Positions 38,258 through 51,800 of a DNA stretch of 64,000 nt are shown here, in pieces (position 1 is the first letter of the stretch; every line of letters begins with the position of its first letter). The stretch spans positions 12,315,501 to 12,379,500 of the forward strand of contig JAILWY010000018.1 in the NCBI GenBank assembly GCA_022113835.1, in the 5' to 3' direction. The notes below the pieces were generated by a model that made no database searches, had not been told where the DNA came from, and was given only the letters and a program-made list of their open reading frames with translations. A program made the translations under genes and the position numbers. This DNA comes from Atopsyche davidsoni. Lineage: Eukaryota; Arthropoda; Insecta; Trichoptera; Hydrobiosidae.

Positions 38258-41200
38258 ATTTATGCATTAAAAATACAGTTGTTGTGTTGTGACTTGTTGC
38301 AAAATAAATAAATGGCAAAATAACCAAGCCAGCATTTGAGAAAAGTTCTCAATAAAACTTTGCTTTTAATAATTGACCCGATTTCCATGAGCTACCCAAA
38401 GCTAGAGGCAGTTTTTTTAAGATTACAGTACATTAAATCTTTCATTAAAACGTTTCAGACACTCACTTCTTTATTCAATAAAAATAATCTTGTTTGATTC
38501 ATTTTTGAGTTTAATTGAGAAAACATAATTATTTTGTCGGAAACACAAAACAATTACCTACTTAAATAACACATTACTAATTTTTTGAATAAACTGTCTT
38601 TCGGGTAATATACATTTCAATTAAATAGTTAAATCGCCATTGACTCAAATAACTTATTTTTTTTAATTTAGAAGGATTTTTTTAACTAAAGTGAAAAAAT
38701 AAAACTTCAAATAACAAAAAAAATAATTATTTATTTAATTAACAACGCATTAAAATAAACAGTTGATTATTGGCGTAAGTTATTTTTAATGATCAATTTC
38801 ACACGTGGTTTCAGTCATAAATATTCAAAAAAGTTTTTTTAATAAAAATAATTTATTTTCTTAAAACCCGACTTACCGACATTTTTTTTTACTATTGTAC
38901 ATACTACCATGTGACATATTCTAACATTTTTGTGTCAAGTACGAAAGCTAGATCAACTGCTAGCTTTGCTCAGTATGAAGGGCCGTAAATTCATACAGCG
39001 ATTATTTACCAGCAAAAAAATGGGTCAGTTATTTTATTGGGTCTGTAACGGTTGAAATTTCACCAAGAGCGGCCTGGTGGCCATTTGACTGCTCGTTTTT
39101 GCTCCTTCATTTTCTTTGGACATTTCATTGAACTGTAAAATTAAAAATAAATCTCTAATTTTTTATTTTTTTGCAGCCCGGTGGAAAAAAATTGCATTTT
39201 CTCGTCTTTTCATGTGTGAATCGATAACGTAAAAACATAGCTTTAACACGAACCTTATTCATTGGATATTAAATAACAATATATATTTTAGGTAGAGCCA
39301 TTCGTTCATATTTTTTAATAATTCGATAAGTAAACGAGTGGAGTATTTAAAAAAAAATTAAATGTAATTTTTTTTTTAAAAAATAAAACATTATAAAACG
39401 CTGTCATAAATATTGATCTTTTCTACATTTTATAGTTAAAAATAACTTCTTAGTTTTTATTTTGGATTTCAGAGAAAATTATTCATAACTTAATCAATAT
39501 TCTAAGTAAAATAGATTATGATGTAATTTTATGTGATTTTACGATTGGTTCTTGAAACTTAACGGTTGCAATACACTGTCCTATTTGATATCCGATTCGA
39601 TTTAAAAGCCTTCCACTGAAGATTGTCCTGGGACGTGGGGACTCAGTACGTTTAACGTGACATTAATAGCTTTGCGTCGTATTTATTTTCACATAAAAAC
39701 TAAATCAGCTATAATGCAATGAATTATATTCAATTATCAAAAAAAAACGATCATTACTGTGGCTAAAAAATTCCTAATAACAAATCTATTTTTTTTTTCA
39801 AATCATAAAATATTATATCGACAGTTATGAGCTCTAAATAAATACTCAATAGTTAATCATATACTTGTACATAAATGTCTGTCTCTGATTCAAAATATTT
39901 TTAAAGACATTCTTACTATAATTTTAAATATCATATCACATATAATAAAAAAAAATTAAAATTATAAATTAAAAAAAATAAATTGATAATATTATTGCTT
40001 CGATTGTCACTTTCAATTAAAAACTGTATTTAGTTTTATGGAAGATGATTTATATAGTGAGTCATTTTTAGCTTTATAATTTTAATATTCTATACAATAT
40101 TTTCTTTACCTATAAATCTCATTGAAAAACAAGCAGTTTTTTTCTAACATATATACTGATCACAATTTTTACCATGAATTACAGATACACTTTTGGGTCG
40201 TAGTAATATAATCGTTGTGTACTATGGTGTGGTACCCAATGGTACCCAACCGATGGTGTGGTTCTGCAAACTTTTACATTAAGCTGTGAGTGACGAGAAT
40301 ATTATTTTCGTCATTTTTCAATGGCCATTCCATTATATGTGTTATTGCGTGTTCAATCAATATATTTTATAAAAAAACTAATTTACTGAAGTCGTTTTGA
40401 ATGTTAAATAGCGTGTTTTGAAGTTCCACTGCTGGTTGGCAACGAGTAATTTTATAGATTCTACTGGACTCACGTAAATTTCAAGAGTAGCCTACAAAAA
40501 TATAATGAAAAAACCGATATTGAATCATAAAGTATACAATAGACATTTGTTTTATAGCTTCATAAATCTTACTTTATATTCTGAGAGATGGCGATACCAG
40601 TATTCACTCCTTAAGCTTTTTTTTATGTACGATGGAAGGGTCATGTGATTAAAAAACTTGCTTCTTTTATCAATCAGAAAATTTGGCCAATATTATTGAG
40701 AAATCATGATTTTTTTCATAATACCATACTTAGTAAATGTAGATTTTTAATTTTGAAAAATTCAGTCATAATAGAATGCTTTATGGTAAATATAGTACAT
40801 ACTTGAGTCTTTACATCGACAGTAATTTTTACATTAGAAAAAACATATACGTTGTTACTGCAGTTGACAATAAATAATATACTTATAAAATCAACAACAA
40901 AAGAACTTATATATTGGGCTATGTAAAGTAATGTATTGTCTACGAAAACAGCTATATTCAGTTTCTGTAATATTTTGGCAGGAAATAAACATTCCCAGGG
41001 AGTTTCACACCGATTTGGCTATCAAAGACAATCTAAAAAGATAAATGTTCCTGTTTTTGGACGACCTAGGCGGTTTTATTTCGGGTTGAGGCTATTCATG
41101 GCGAAGTAACTGCATCGATCGTGCCACGGGCTCCAGTGAGGCTCCACACTGTCTGGGCAGAGAAGTGCCAAGCCATCTACATGCAGCCTACTCAGGTCTA

Positions 41201-43700
41201 TAAACTTTTAGTACAGAAATGGAATAACTCTAATAAAGTTATAAAAAAATATTACGACGGTTTATTGAAAACGATATAATTAGTTTGTCTGTATATTGAA
41301 AAATCCAGTACTTACAGAACTTTAAGAGTGTATTAGATAATTTAGTCATATATTTTAATAAACAATGTGTTAGTGAAATCAATTTTCCAGTCTTAATAAA
41401 TTCTCATGCAATATATACAATCATTCATAATATTAAATCATTGAATAATTAGTAAAAGTAAGATTAAACTTATTTGGTAATTATTAACTATTATAGCTAA
41501 TTACTGTGTTTGCTTTTGTTAATTTTCTTTAAATTTTATTTACATTTATTTATAAGTACTTTTAAGAGTCATTTTAATTTAATATTTTTATTTGATTTGT
41601 AATTTTTTTAAATAAATTTGATTAAATATACACCAATATTCTCAACTGCCATTACATTTCAATTAAATAATACTTTTCAAGAGCCTCAAAATTATTTGGA
41701 ATAATCCAAACTAAATCAAAACAGCATTTGAATGTTTTTTTGTTATTGTTGTTATTACATTTCATTAATTTACATTAATATTCTTTAAACGTACTATCTT
41801 TATCGTTTTGAGCGCGACTATATTATGGTATATTTGAGGTCCTCGAATCTTCTATATAAATAGATATGTTTATTTCAACATGAATATATAACCAAATGGG
41901 TATCCTTGTTATTAATCTAATTAATACGATATAGTCAGCAAGTAGAGTGGGTATATGATATAGAAGAAAGCCTCTTAAGAACCCCACCCGATGAACTTTA
42001 GTTAATTGTGTACCATCTACAATAATCAAATCTATATTCATATAACTTTAAGAAAATAAGTAAGTTTAATTAAATGTACATATATTGTATTTTAGTGTTA
42101 TTCTGGATGGGTGACTCACTTTTGAACCCGTATTGTTATATCATTGCAAGTGCTGTCATAAAATTTACTGACTACTTCATAAAACGCTTTTAAACCATAC
42201 TAGGTATTGCAAAACTGTTATATAAACATTAAGTTATGTTGTATATCATTACATGTTTGTTTTGAAAAATATCAGTTGTTAACTTTATTTTTTTGTCGTA
42301 TGAAGATTTTAATATGACAAGGGCATCATTTAAGCGTGAATTCAAGAGAAATTCAAAATAGTCAAAGTACATATTTCCAGAACGGCAAAAAGTAATATTC
42401 TATTATATAACGCTTATATTACTTGAAACACTCACAGATAAAAGGTTTCGAATAATTTCTAATATATATTGTATATCAATAAATAAGACATATTTTAAAA
42501 AAAATTCAGAACTTTTATTTTATTTCTTCCATAGATTAGTATTAGATTAGACATAGTCAATATTAATTTCGATTTTGAAAACGTAATATAATTTTACAAC
42601 AAATTATAATTTTAAAAAACTCCTTTTATACTTTTTCGAAAACTTCTTATATGCTTTTTTTAATATTTAACATTCATTAGTATCATAAGATCATGAAAAA
42701 ATATTATTAAAGTTTCTTCTTATTCCTTTATTTCTTAATCTGATAAGTAGATTCGTTTTTTGAGTTGATCTTGCCATCTCCCACTTTCGAAAGAAATATA
42801 CTTTATACTCTTCTAAATTGACAATTTATTTGAAAGTACTTTACCTATAAGAAGTCAATATTTGACATTGTATTAACTACAACAGGCAGTCTTCGGGTTT
42901 TTTCTACGTATTCACATTTTTATTTCGTTTTCCTGATGCGGTCATCAACCTTTTCTTAGTATGAACTTTTTATTCATTTGAATTCTACTTCTCTTCAATA
43001 AGGAGGAAAATCTGAATATTGGATGTGGTTTTTATTTATACATAGTAAAATTTTGAAGAGATTTGTAAGGCGGTCAAGAAGCACTCGAACTCCCGAGATT
43101 TTTCGATGACGTCATTGATGACTTGCAGAGACACTCAAGAGATTGCTTGTAGTGTGAACTTCGATGAATTTCGAAGCTTTTCTTAAATATTTTATGAATG
43201 GTAATATTAGTAAATAAAGTCCATAAATGTATTGGTTAAAAATACATTTCTAATCTGATATCAAAAAATTCACGTTACGTCATGTCAAATATTTTTGATA
43301 CAATACCATGACGGACGGTGGGCTCGGTTATTTGGTATTATAACATATTTATCATTTAAACCTAGTCAAGACTAACAATAAAACATATTTTTATTCTAAA
43401 AAAGTTTTGACAATTATTAATACAGATAGCAGTTTTAATTTTTAGTTTATTAATTTTTTAAAAATAAATTTAACTTCTATATTTACCTGACACTATTTTT
43501 TGCGTACAATCGTAAGTTTGTTAACCTTAACTTATTACTAGTTTTGATAGCAATACGTGTTTTAGAGAAAAGTCAAGGTAATTTTTAATCGGTTTCAATA
43601 TTAGAAAGGCTTGATAATAATAAAAATTAAAACTTTTTTTTATATTTTGAATTAATAAAATCTGTATCCCTATTTACATATTTGTTTTTTTTTATTTCAG
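34005..43700. other. AT-rich intron-like stretch
   Basis: No coding exon can be supported. GC-richer patches at about 35560-35620, 37910-38160 (with homeobox-type ATTA sites), 39590-39660 and 41060-41200 may be regulatory. A (TA)n tract lies at 38221-38256. A short TTTTAA tandem occurs near 36560. A 16-bp palindrome (AGCATAAATTTATGCT) sits at about 35277-35292. A 9-bp duplication GGTACCCAA lies near 40231-40250. Acceptor-like sites at 37472 and 39176 lack useful frames or donors. Confidence 0.5.
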
Positions 43701-43756
43701 GTATGCTATACATGAGAATACGCAATCTTAATAAACATATATGATCAAAACATTTG
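43701..43756 (+). other. Candidate small exon with RS-exon layout
   Basis: The strongest polypyrimidine acceptor in the window (TTTTTTTTTATTTCAG, ending 43700) is followed after 56 bases by a strong donor (TTTG|GTAAGTG). All three through-frames contain stops, so it is either non-coding, a 5' leader exon starting translation at 43741 (MIKTF, phase 1), or a recursive-splicing exon. The exon itself begins with GTATGC, which could act as a regenerated donor. That combination, acceptor plus immediate donor plus downstream donor, is how RS exons are built. Confidence 0.4.
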
Positions 43757-46700
43757 GTAAGTGATTATACATCCGATTTATTTACTGAACGATCAGACCA
43801 AACTAATAATTTTATAATGTTTATGCTCGAAGAAAACTTTTTTTTTTTTTTACATAATTTTATATGTATATAAAGTTATGTAAAACTTAAAACAAAATTG
43901 TTAATTTAGTCAAATAAAAGTTAAAAAGTTGCTTTCAGTATAAATGAAATTTGTTGTCTTGACGACTATACTAAAAATAATATTTCAAAAAATAAAAATA
44001 TTTTGAGAATGAATCAAGTTCAGTTTTGGTTGCTTTTTAATCTTAAGATTAAATTTGCTAACCCTTGATCAATAATCAATGAAATATCATAATGATATAC
44101 GGTAATTTAATTCTAAAACAATATGGTTGATTTTGAGGTCGTTCGAGTTATGAGAAACCATGTTTAATGCGAATATCTAATTTGATTACGCAAATAAAAC
44201 GATCATCTGCTCACACAACTCAGTTGTCAGCTGTTTAATTAACTGTAGACTTGAGAGGCTGCTGTCCAGGGTAGAGGTGTTGCTTGGGTGGGCTTGTCTC
44301 AGCATCGCAAACAACGGCCAATCCACCTCGCTTCCGTGCCTGAATGTGTTCAGGAGCCACCCACCCTCTCGAGCCACCTTACAGGTGACGGCTTCAGACA
44401 GAACATGAAGTATCTAACTTTACGTAAGCGAATATAACTTCTCAACGCTTTTGATTTCACTACCACAAGTAGAAGTTTTCAAAATAGCTAGTGTAAATGA
44501 TTCGATTATAAACTTTATTTTAACTGTTAAATCTGCATATATTTTTAAACTGAACTTAAATTTTATACTTGTCCACAAGTGTCTTAAAAAATATCTGTTA
44601 AATCATTTTAACGTACTCTCAATTATATCATAATGTAAACTTAAACAAAAACTGAATACCAAATTAGTATCTCCTGCTTGATAGACATTTTATTATCTAT
44701 GTTTTCTATGTTGCGACATCCTCATGCGCGTAGTTATAATAAATGTAAGCAATAATCTACCTCGTTTGGATAACAATAACAATAGCTGGGAAAAAAGATT
44801 TTTGTTTCTTTTGACTTGACATCCGTAATTTCAAAATTTACATAGAGATAACTTACCAGAATTATTTTATCAGAAGGATCAATATTACAATGGAACATGT
44901 ACAGAATTCACATTTATTATGTAAAAATGCATAATATTTTCTTTTTTCCGGTTACTTTTAACAATCATAATTTTTGAAAGCCACAAAACTACAAGATGAT
45001 TCAAACAAGATTTTTTCTAAAGTTATACTGCAGTGAATATATTTGTTTACAGTAATAATGAAAGACAGTTCTAATTATATATAGTATTTATCAATGAAGT
45101 AGATAAAAACACTGGTGCCCTACTTTATAATTTTGCTATTGTGGTATCTATTTTATGCAGTCTATGTAGAGTGCATTTACCAGATAGTAGACAGTCGGAA
45201 GTATTCCATAAAGACTGCAGTGAAGGAAGTACACATTAAATACAAAAACAACTTGACTGAGATAAATGCTATACGGCTTACATATTATAATTTCATTAGT
45301 AAAAAAAGTAATGTATTTACGATAAAAAATTTCATTAAAATAAATAGGAATTTATATATTTTTTATAAAATATAACCAATGATTAAAGTACTTTCACTAA
45401 ATATTTGTCATATTTCTTTTCATTTCTTGATTTATGCAAACATTCAGTGCAGGTATTAATAATTGTGTCACACTATTCAATATAATGTGTGAATGATTAA
45501 ATATTCAGTTTTTATTACATATTTTCAATGTTCAACTAAGTTTTAAAAATTATGGCACCATAATATATTATGTACTTTATAAAATAAAACGTATTAAATA
45601 TAAATTTACGAACAAATGAGTGTTCAGACAAAAGATTTCGTCTGATCACATTTCACCCGAGGCATTCCATCCCTTACTCCGGGTCCTACCCGTCATGCCC
45701 GGCGCCCCTGAGACCGCCCATCTCACCCTGCGGGGTGGATAAAATAAATAATCAATAGATTGTCCGGCTGATCTGCAGCCTCCATCAGCACATCACTCGG
45801 AATAAATTTGCAATTCTCTTGCGATTCGATTCTTTCACTTATGTTTTAAAGTTGAATATTTACCAATACATTATCTAGGTCAGTAAACTATAATACAAAG
45901 AAAAAAACACGTAAATCTATACGACTTACGATGGATACTCAGGTTTTATACAATAAATGAAATTTGTTCTTTACTAAACCTATATAAAATTATAATCTGT
46001 AGCCTAATAATACTTTTTTAAGAGTATTACTACTTTAATTTGCTCCTTTACACCATTGTTTTCTCGTTCGAGTGTCCGTTCAAATTTAAAATATTGATTT
46101 TCAACAGTATTTACAATCAAATACAAAAAGTTATATCCTACAATACCTACTTACAATTTTTATAAAAACTTTTTAAAGAATGCTTACAAAATATAATGAG
46201 CTCAAAAAAACTCTACAAGTTATAGAAAATTATTTGATTTTTTGTCACTATGGGCCTGTCGATTCGTTATTAAAACTAAAATTAAAAATACACCAAATAA
46301 CTAGCTGTTTTATTACTCAAAACTCAAATTTACTTCAAAGTAGTAAGTGTATTGTAACATTCAATGGAAGTTCTGGGACATGCCTGGCTATCCACCGGGC
46401 AGTTGCCCATTTGCAAGGAGCTGTGTAAACAAAACCCAGTGACAGCACACAAGCCCTGTATCATTATTATTCAATATGAATGAGGCTGCTGTACAATGGA
46501 CCGAGGAATAAATCCGGAAAACAGAATTTATTATGATCATTTTGTACTCAGCAGACACGAGAAACTGCCATGTGTACATATATAACAGTCATATTAAAAA
46601 AACATCGCTGAAAGCTTACTTTTTGTGACTATTTTTCTTTTTATGTGAAATAAAAAAATGTATAAATTTTTAAATAACCAGTTAGGTCGTTTTATTTATT

Positions 46701-48069
46701 ATTTTATCGTATAATTTAAAACTACTTATCATTTAAGTGGACAGTAAAAGCTTAAAAAGAAAACAAAAGTTTTAAACAAAAGTGAAGTTATTTTAAAATT
46801 ATTAATACAAATACTCGTATATAAATTTCTAAAAAAGTTATCACTTCTCTTTATTTTAGATTATTTTACTGTTTAAAAAAACAAAATCGGATATTATAAT
46901 ACAATAGCAGAAACCAAATAAGTATTTCTAAAGAAAAAAATCAACAATTATTGAACTTCAAATAAATCCTTCATATTGAAATATTTTCTTTGTAATAAAA
47001 TATCATCACATCCTAATTTTTCAGTTATGCATCAATTTTTTCATTTTTTTTTAAAAATTGACCCATCATCGAACAATCACTATCATAAAAATAATGTTTT
47101 ATAATACATACTATGAAACCGACTACAGTGAAATCATTTAAAAAATCAGATAGTTTTATTACAATTAATAACTGTGGGGTGATGTTTGAGTACACATATG
47201 ATTTTTAATATAATAGAAAAATTAAATTAATATATAATCAGGAAATCAGATTTTTTATAAAAGAGTTATCTTTATTTTAAATAAAATTTAGTTTTCAATG
47301 TTAAGGCTTATTATTTTTCGTAATTTAAAGTGATAAGTTTTTTTCTCTAAAAAAACCACCGATTATACGAGACGAGAGTCCCATTTGGAATTCATAATGC
47401 GTCATCCATCATTTACGTTGGAAACCTTTTACCTATTACTCAAGACCTCCTGAAGAGCCGAGGGGGCTAATGTTCCCAGGACTACTGGGGGGCGTGACGC
47501 GAATTCAGATTCAGATGTTTCTTTCACAATCTTATACAACTTTATTGGACATTTTGAAAACTTTACAAACATTTAAAGTTACCTGAAATACCCCTTTTGC
47601 GTTACTGGCAGTACGAAAAAATGTTTTTGCCCTAGATTTAGTATAGTTTTTTATGATGTGATTTCTGTTTTGTGATTGGTAATTAATAAACGTAGAAAAA
47701 AATGTTAATACAAATTATAATATAATAGCAGAGGACAATTGTTTTATTTGATGAATCCAAAAAGAACTTTTGTCATGTCTGATGATGTGTGTTTGATTAA
47801 TATTATCGTGTAAAATATGAAAAAAAAAAAAAAAAGAATTAATAATAACATGTAATACTAATATATATATATATATAAATAGATCTAAAACATATAAAGA
47901 TACACAAGTTATCAATTTGAATATGAAAATATGATAATTTTATACTTAGTTAATTCTGAAAAGGTGAAAGAAATCATTTAAAGAATTCTTCAAATTGAAT
48001 ATTTATGCTGAAAAACTTTTTTAACAAACATTAATTTCATAAATGGACTGAACGTTCTAGCCCTATCTT
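43757..48069. other. Stretch with several GC patches, possible enhancers
   Basis: AT-rich background with patches at 44186-44400, 45640-45800, 46376-46580 and 47380-47520. The 44-kb patch is open in more than one frame on both strands (for example VDWPLFAMLRQAHPSN on minus). It has an acceptor-like CTGTCCAG and a donor-like TTACAG|GTGACG on plus, so neither strand wins. The 45.7- and 46.4-kb patches contain homeodomain-type clusters (ATAAATAATCAAT; ATTATTATTCAATATGAATG). A TGACGTCA lies at 43107, just before this stretch. Confidence 0.45.
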
Positions 48070-48117
48070 GTTTTAATGTAAATACATTAAAACGTTTGTG
48101 ATTAAATATTCACAAAC
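48070..48117. repeat. Double hairpin, both loops AAAT
   Basis: Hairpin 1 has 10-bp perfect arms, GTTTTAATGT (48070-48079) and ACATTAAAAC (48084-48093), around AAAT (48080-48083). Hairpin 2 follows without a gap, with arms GTTTGTGATT (48094-48103) and ATTCACAAAC (48108-48117) around AAAT (48104-48107) and one mismatch. The layout matches the loci at 16319, 31728 and 53914, with some decay. Confidence 0.8.
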
Positions 48118-48645
48118 TTAAACTTTGGCAATTAGCTATTATATGAATCTCAAATGGAAATTGTGCTCTATTCGTATTCCCGTACCGAACTCGAACTATA
48201 CAACACCTAAGCAAACATCAACTTGGTCTCCTATCCATTAAGTATTCACCATTCCCAAACAATAATTAACTAGCCTTGCTGGTACGGCAATAGCACAAAT
48301 TTACATCCGCGATGTTGACTGATTACTCGCACTTACAGGTTATTGGGCGAATTCAGATTAGTTTTATAATTCATAAGTGTTTGAATTTTTAATTTTGAAC
48401 TACATTTTTGGTTAATTAATAGATTCGTTGATGAGTTGGCCTCTAGGATTTTATAATAAAGGTATAAATAAGTTATATTTTTTTAAAAAATAGCCAAATT
48501 TCACACCAATAATAAAATATAAAATCCGTATTTTCTTGGAATAAATATAATTTACTTACTTTGGATCTCCAAAGAACCGATTGATTCGAGTAGTTTTTGT
48601 TTGAAAATCTTCTTTTGTCAATTTATTCAATTTACATGTAATAAC

Positions 48646-48895
48646 TTATAGTGAGAAGTAAATCTGGAATCGTTTAAATATTTTCCTTTGCAGCAAACTT
48701 CGTAAAAGATTCAAATAACCATCAGTGTGTGCTTTGGTAGGGTCACAGAAAGTGTAATTAGATCCTTTGTGAGCACCCAAGATGGCAGTCGGCAGGGCAG
48801 CATTGTCGAGGTTCATCACAACATCACAAAGAACCCCGACAGGCTCCGGCCCGACCGCTCCATCATCAGGGTATAAATACTCCATTATAACCCCT
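48646..48895. other. Coding-like GC island, strand undecided
   Basis: On minus, a frame from a Met at 48885 reads MEYLYPDDGAVGPEPVG and continues CDVVMNLDNAALPTAILGAH, with good codon use for about 60 codons, then runs into AT-rich DNA near 48690 with no donor. On plus, a strong acceptor (ATTTTCCTTTGCAG, ending 48693) opens the same island but every frame stops within about 16 codons. A second plus frame from ATG 48782 is open for 40 codons. No family is recognised. It may be a decayed exon, a retro-fragment or a conserved non-coding element. Confidence 0.3.
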
Positions 48896-51800
48896 GACCT
48901 CTAGCACAGTACCGAAATTATAAGAGGATAAATGAAATAACTATATATGGAGTCAGTATAAGACTTTATTTAATAATGATCTTAAATAAATATTTCTGAA
49001 TTTTAAAAACGTCGGAATTTAAATCAAAACTTTATTTGATTATTTAGCCAAAAATTACGTTCAAGCTTTATTTACTTCAAAAAATAAAAGTATTTTACAC
49101 TGTATTAGTGTTGGATAAATGTTTCCATGTAACAAATTTCCGTTATTGTGTCTGTATTGGATAGTTTAATCAGATTTTAACAGTACATAGACACATACCG
49201 GATACTTTTGAAAGTATTACTTCAACTCTGAGACAAATTGGAGTGTTTCACTAAATCTTTCAATCTAATTTACATTATATAAAAAAATATCCCGTCAGAA
49301 AAGAATGCATAATTTTAAAATTAAAATAAGTGTCGAATTTTTTATGTTTCGGGAGTAATTAAGATATTTAATTTTTTGTTTTGGAAACGTACTCGCTGTG
49401 TAAAATTAACATATTTATTATTTATTAATTTACCTTAAATAATTGTTAATGCTCAATTTTATCAAACAACATTACGATATTCATTACATTTAAATAAGTA
49501 AATTATTCAAGGCCACTTATATATTCACGAGCACAATTATAAGTTAACATTGTGTTTATTTTAACTGCAAATCGATTTTCATACTTTTACGCATTAGTTG
49601 AAAGTGAGTCGTAAAGCAAGTTCTTTTATTGCACTGCCAAATAATTTCAACAAGATGATCAAAACAAATATTTATATTGACATATTATTTTAACTTTTTG
49701 AGTTTTATGTAACAGAAATTTTATATGTATTGTTACGGATTTGATGTGTTAAGCAACCAGATTAATGGTGAAATTGTCCGAGAGAGTTTTTTCTGGAAGC
49801 GGAGACTCGATGTTGAAATTTCAAACATAAAATCATCCAATGAATTCTGAAAAATGAAAAGAAATATTTTGATATAAAATTACCTAAAAAACAAAAATCT
49901 GTTACAAATTTAAACCTTAATCATAATTAAAAAATAAATATTTATTGGACCCAAAACATTATTAGCTATTTACTTATCAAGGAAGAAACGTAATTTTACA
50001 ACAATAAACTTTTCATTTATTCATAATACTTTATTTATTGTCCGATAAAATAAAACGACACATATTTTAAAATAACATATCAAATTATTGAATAATGGAT
50101 ATGTTTAAATATCCAAAATCCCTTTTGACATTTTTTTAAGTACCTGTCGATTTATATTCAAACATACGCCAAGAATCATTGGGAGAATTCAGTACGTTTT
50201 TGTCCAACTCACTGAACGAGAAAATGCCCCCTGAAACCGTTCGAAGAATAACATGAAAATCGAAAAATTAATTTGTACCAATAAATTTAAAATCAATATA
50301 TGCTCGTACTGCCATCTGTGAAAACAAACGTACAAGAAATAATAATTACATAGATAATATAATTCTTTTATATAGATGCATATGGATGACAATAATACAT
50401 TTTTTTTTTTAAATAAAAGTTTTTCTCATTATCAAGTCGCTTAATAATTAGCATATATGAAGTGGTTAGAAAATATTAACAGTTAACATATACAATTATT
50501 TCAATTTTAAATAGACAATATTGCTATAAATTCTACTAAATTTACTATTTAATAATATTATATATAAAGATATAAATGTTGATCTTAAATCATGCAAAAT
50601 CAGCTGTTTGTCAATATAAATATCCTGTCAACTCTTGTCTCCATTATAACAAATATCAAAAAACTGGAAACGCAAATGAAAATAAAAATGCACACCACAT
50701 TTCGACGTTTTTTTCATATAATTAATAGGGATTGAAAATAAAACAATAAATATCGATATTAGAATTATCTCTTTACCTTCACTCGGTCTTTAGTATTACA
50801 AGGACATTACTAAGAATATTGACTCCATAAGCTCAAAAATCTTACGACTGTTCAAATAATTTATTATATTCAAAATGATTTTTTTTCTTTTAACTTCTTT
50901 CTCTTATATACTTTACAATTGCTTATTAAAACGTAAAAGTTTAATATAAAAAAATATAATTTTCAGATCAGTATTTCGACCCACGCTATGTATTCTTTTA
51001 ACAAGTAAAACTTTCCATTAGAAATCATAACAATATGATTACAGTTGGCAAAGCTTTTACAAAGCCGCCCCCGCTGAATAATAACTCAACAAGCCTGACT
51101 GGAACTTTTGTATGAACAGTGTGCTTACCCGTCCCGGTTCAATGGAGGTCATTTTCAATATATTCTACGGAGGTTAATGAACATTGCAATTATGAAATCC
51201 GTGTTATACCTGGGAATTTTTGCATAATAGATGATTGAGATTGTTTGTGTAAGGATTATTTCTATAAGATATTTTAATATTTCTTCGTTAGCCGTTTAAA
51301 TTAAAATCTCCACACAACTAATATCATACCAAAAAGTCAAGCAATAAACCAACACACTTAAACACGAAAATACGGATTCTTGCCAAAATTAAATGCATAC
51401 AGCGCATATTTGGTACATATTAAACCTTAAAATATTGTATATGAGTAATTTTCTAATGCTTTTTTAGATAAAATAGAAACATAAATTTTGATTTATTGAA
51501 TTTGAATGATTTGAATCATTACTAAAAACAGTTTTAAAACCAAAAATATAAATTTTTACTATTTGAACAAAATGGTTCATAATAAGTAAAAAAATTAAAT
51601 TTATATATTTATTTGCTACCTTTATGTTTAAAAAGGTTTTCGTAAAATAATCAACACGTTAATCGATGCTTGTTAAAAATAAAACACGAAATTAAATTAA
51701 AAATCCCATTTTTTATGAAAAGAATTTACCAAACGCCATCAATTTCCATCAAGAGCTTCTAGGCTGAGCATGAAATTCTTTTTATAACATTAAGAAGCGC

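Noticed and set aside
39177..39240. Strong acceptor TTTTTTGCAG at 39176
   Set aside because: No matching donor and frames stop within 20 codons.
40185..40226. Possible 42-nt exon (phase 1 to 1)
   Set aside because: Weak acceptor and donor; too short to separate from chance.
41823..42041. 72-codon minus-strand frame
   Set aside because: AT-rich Ile/Leu composition, no splice sites, no family resemblance.
50964..50995. Possible microexon after TTTTTCAG
   Set aside because: Donor (TAT|GTATTC) is poor and only a few codons are involved.
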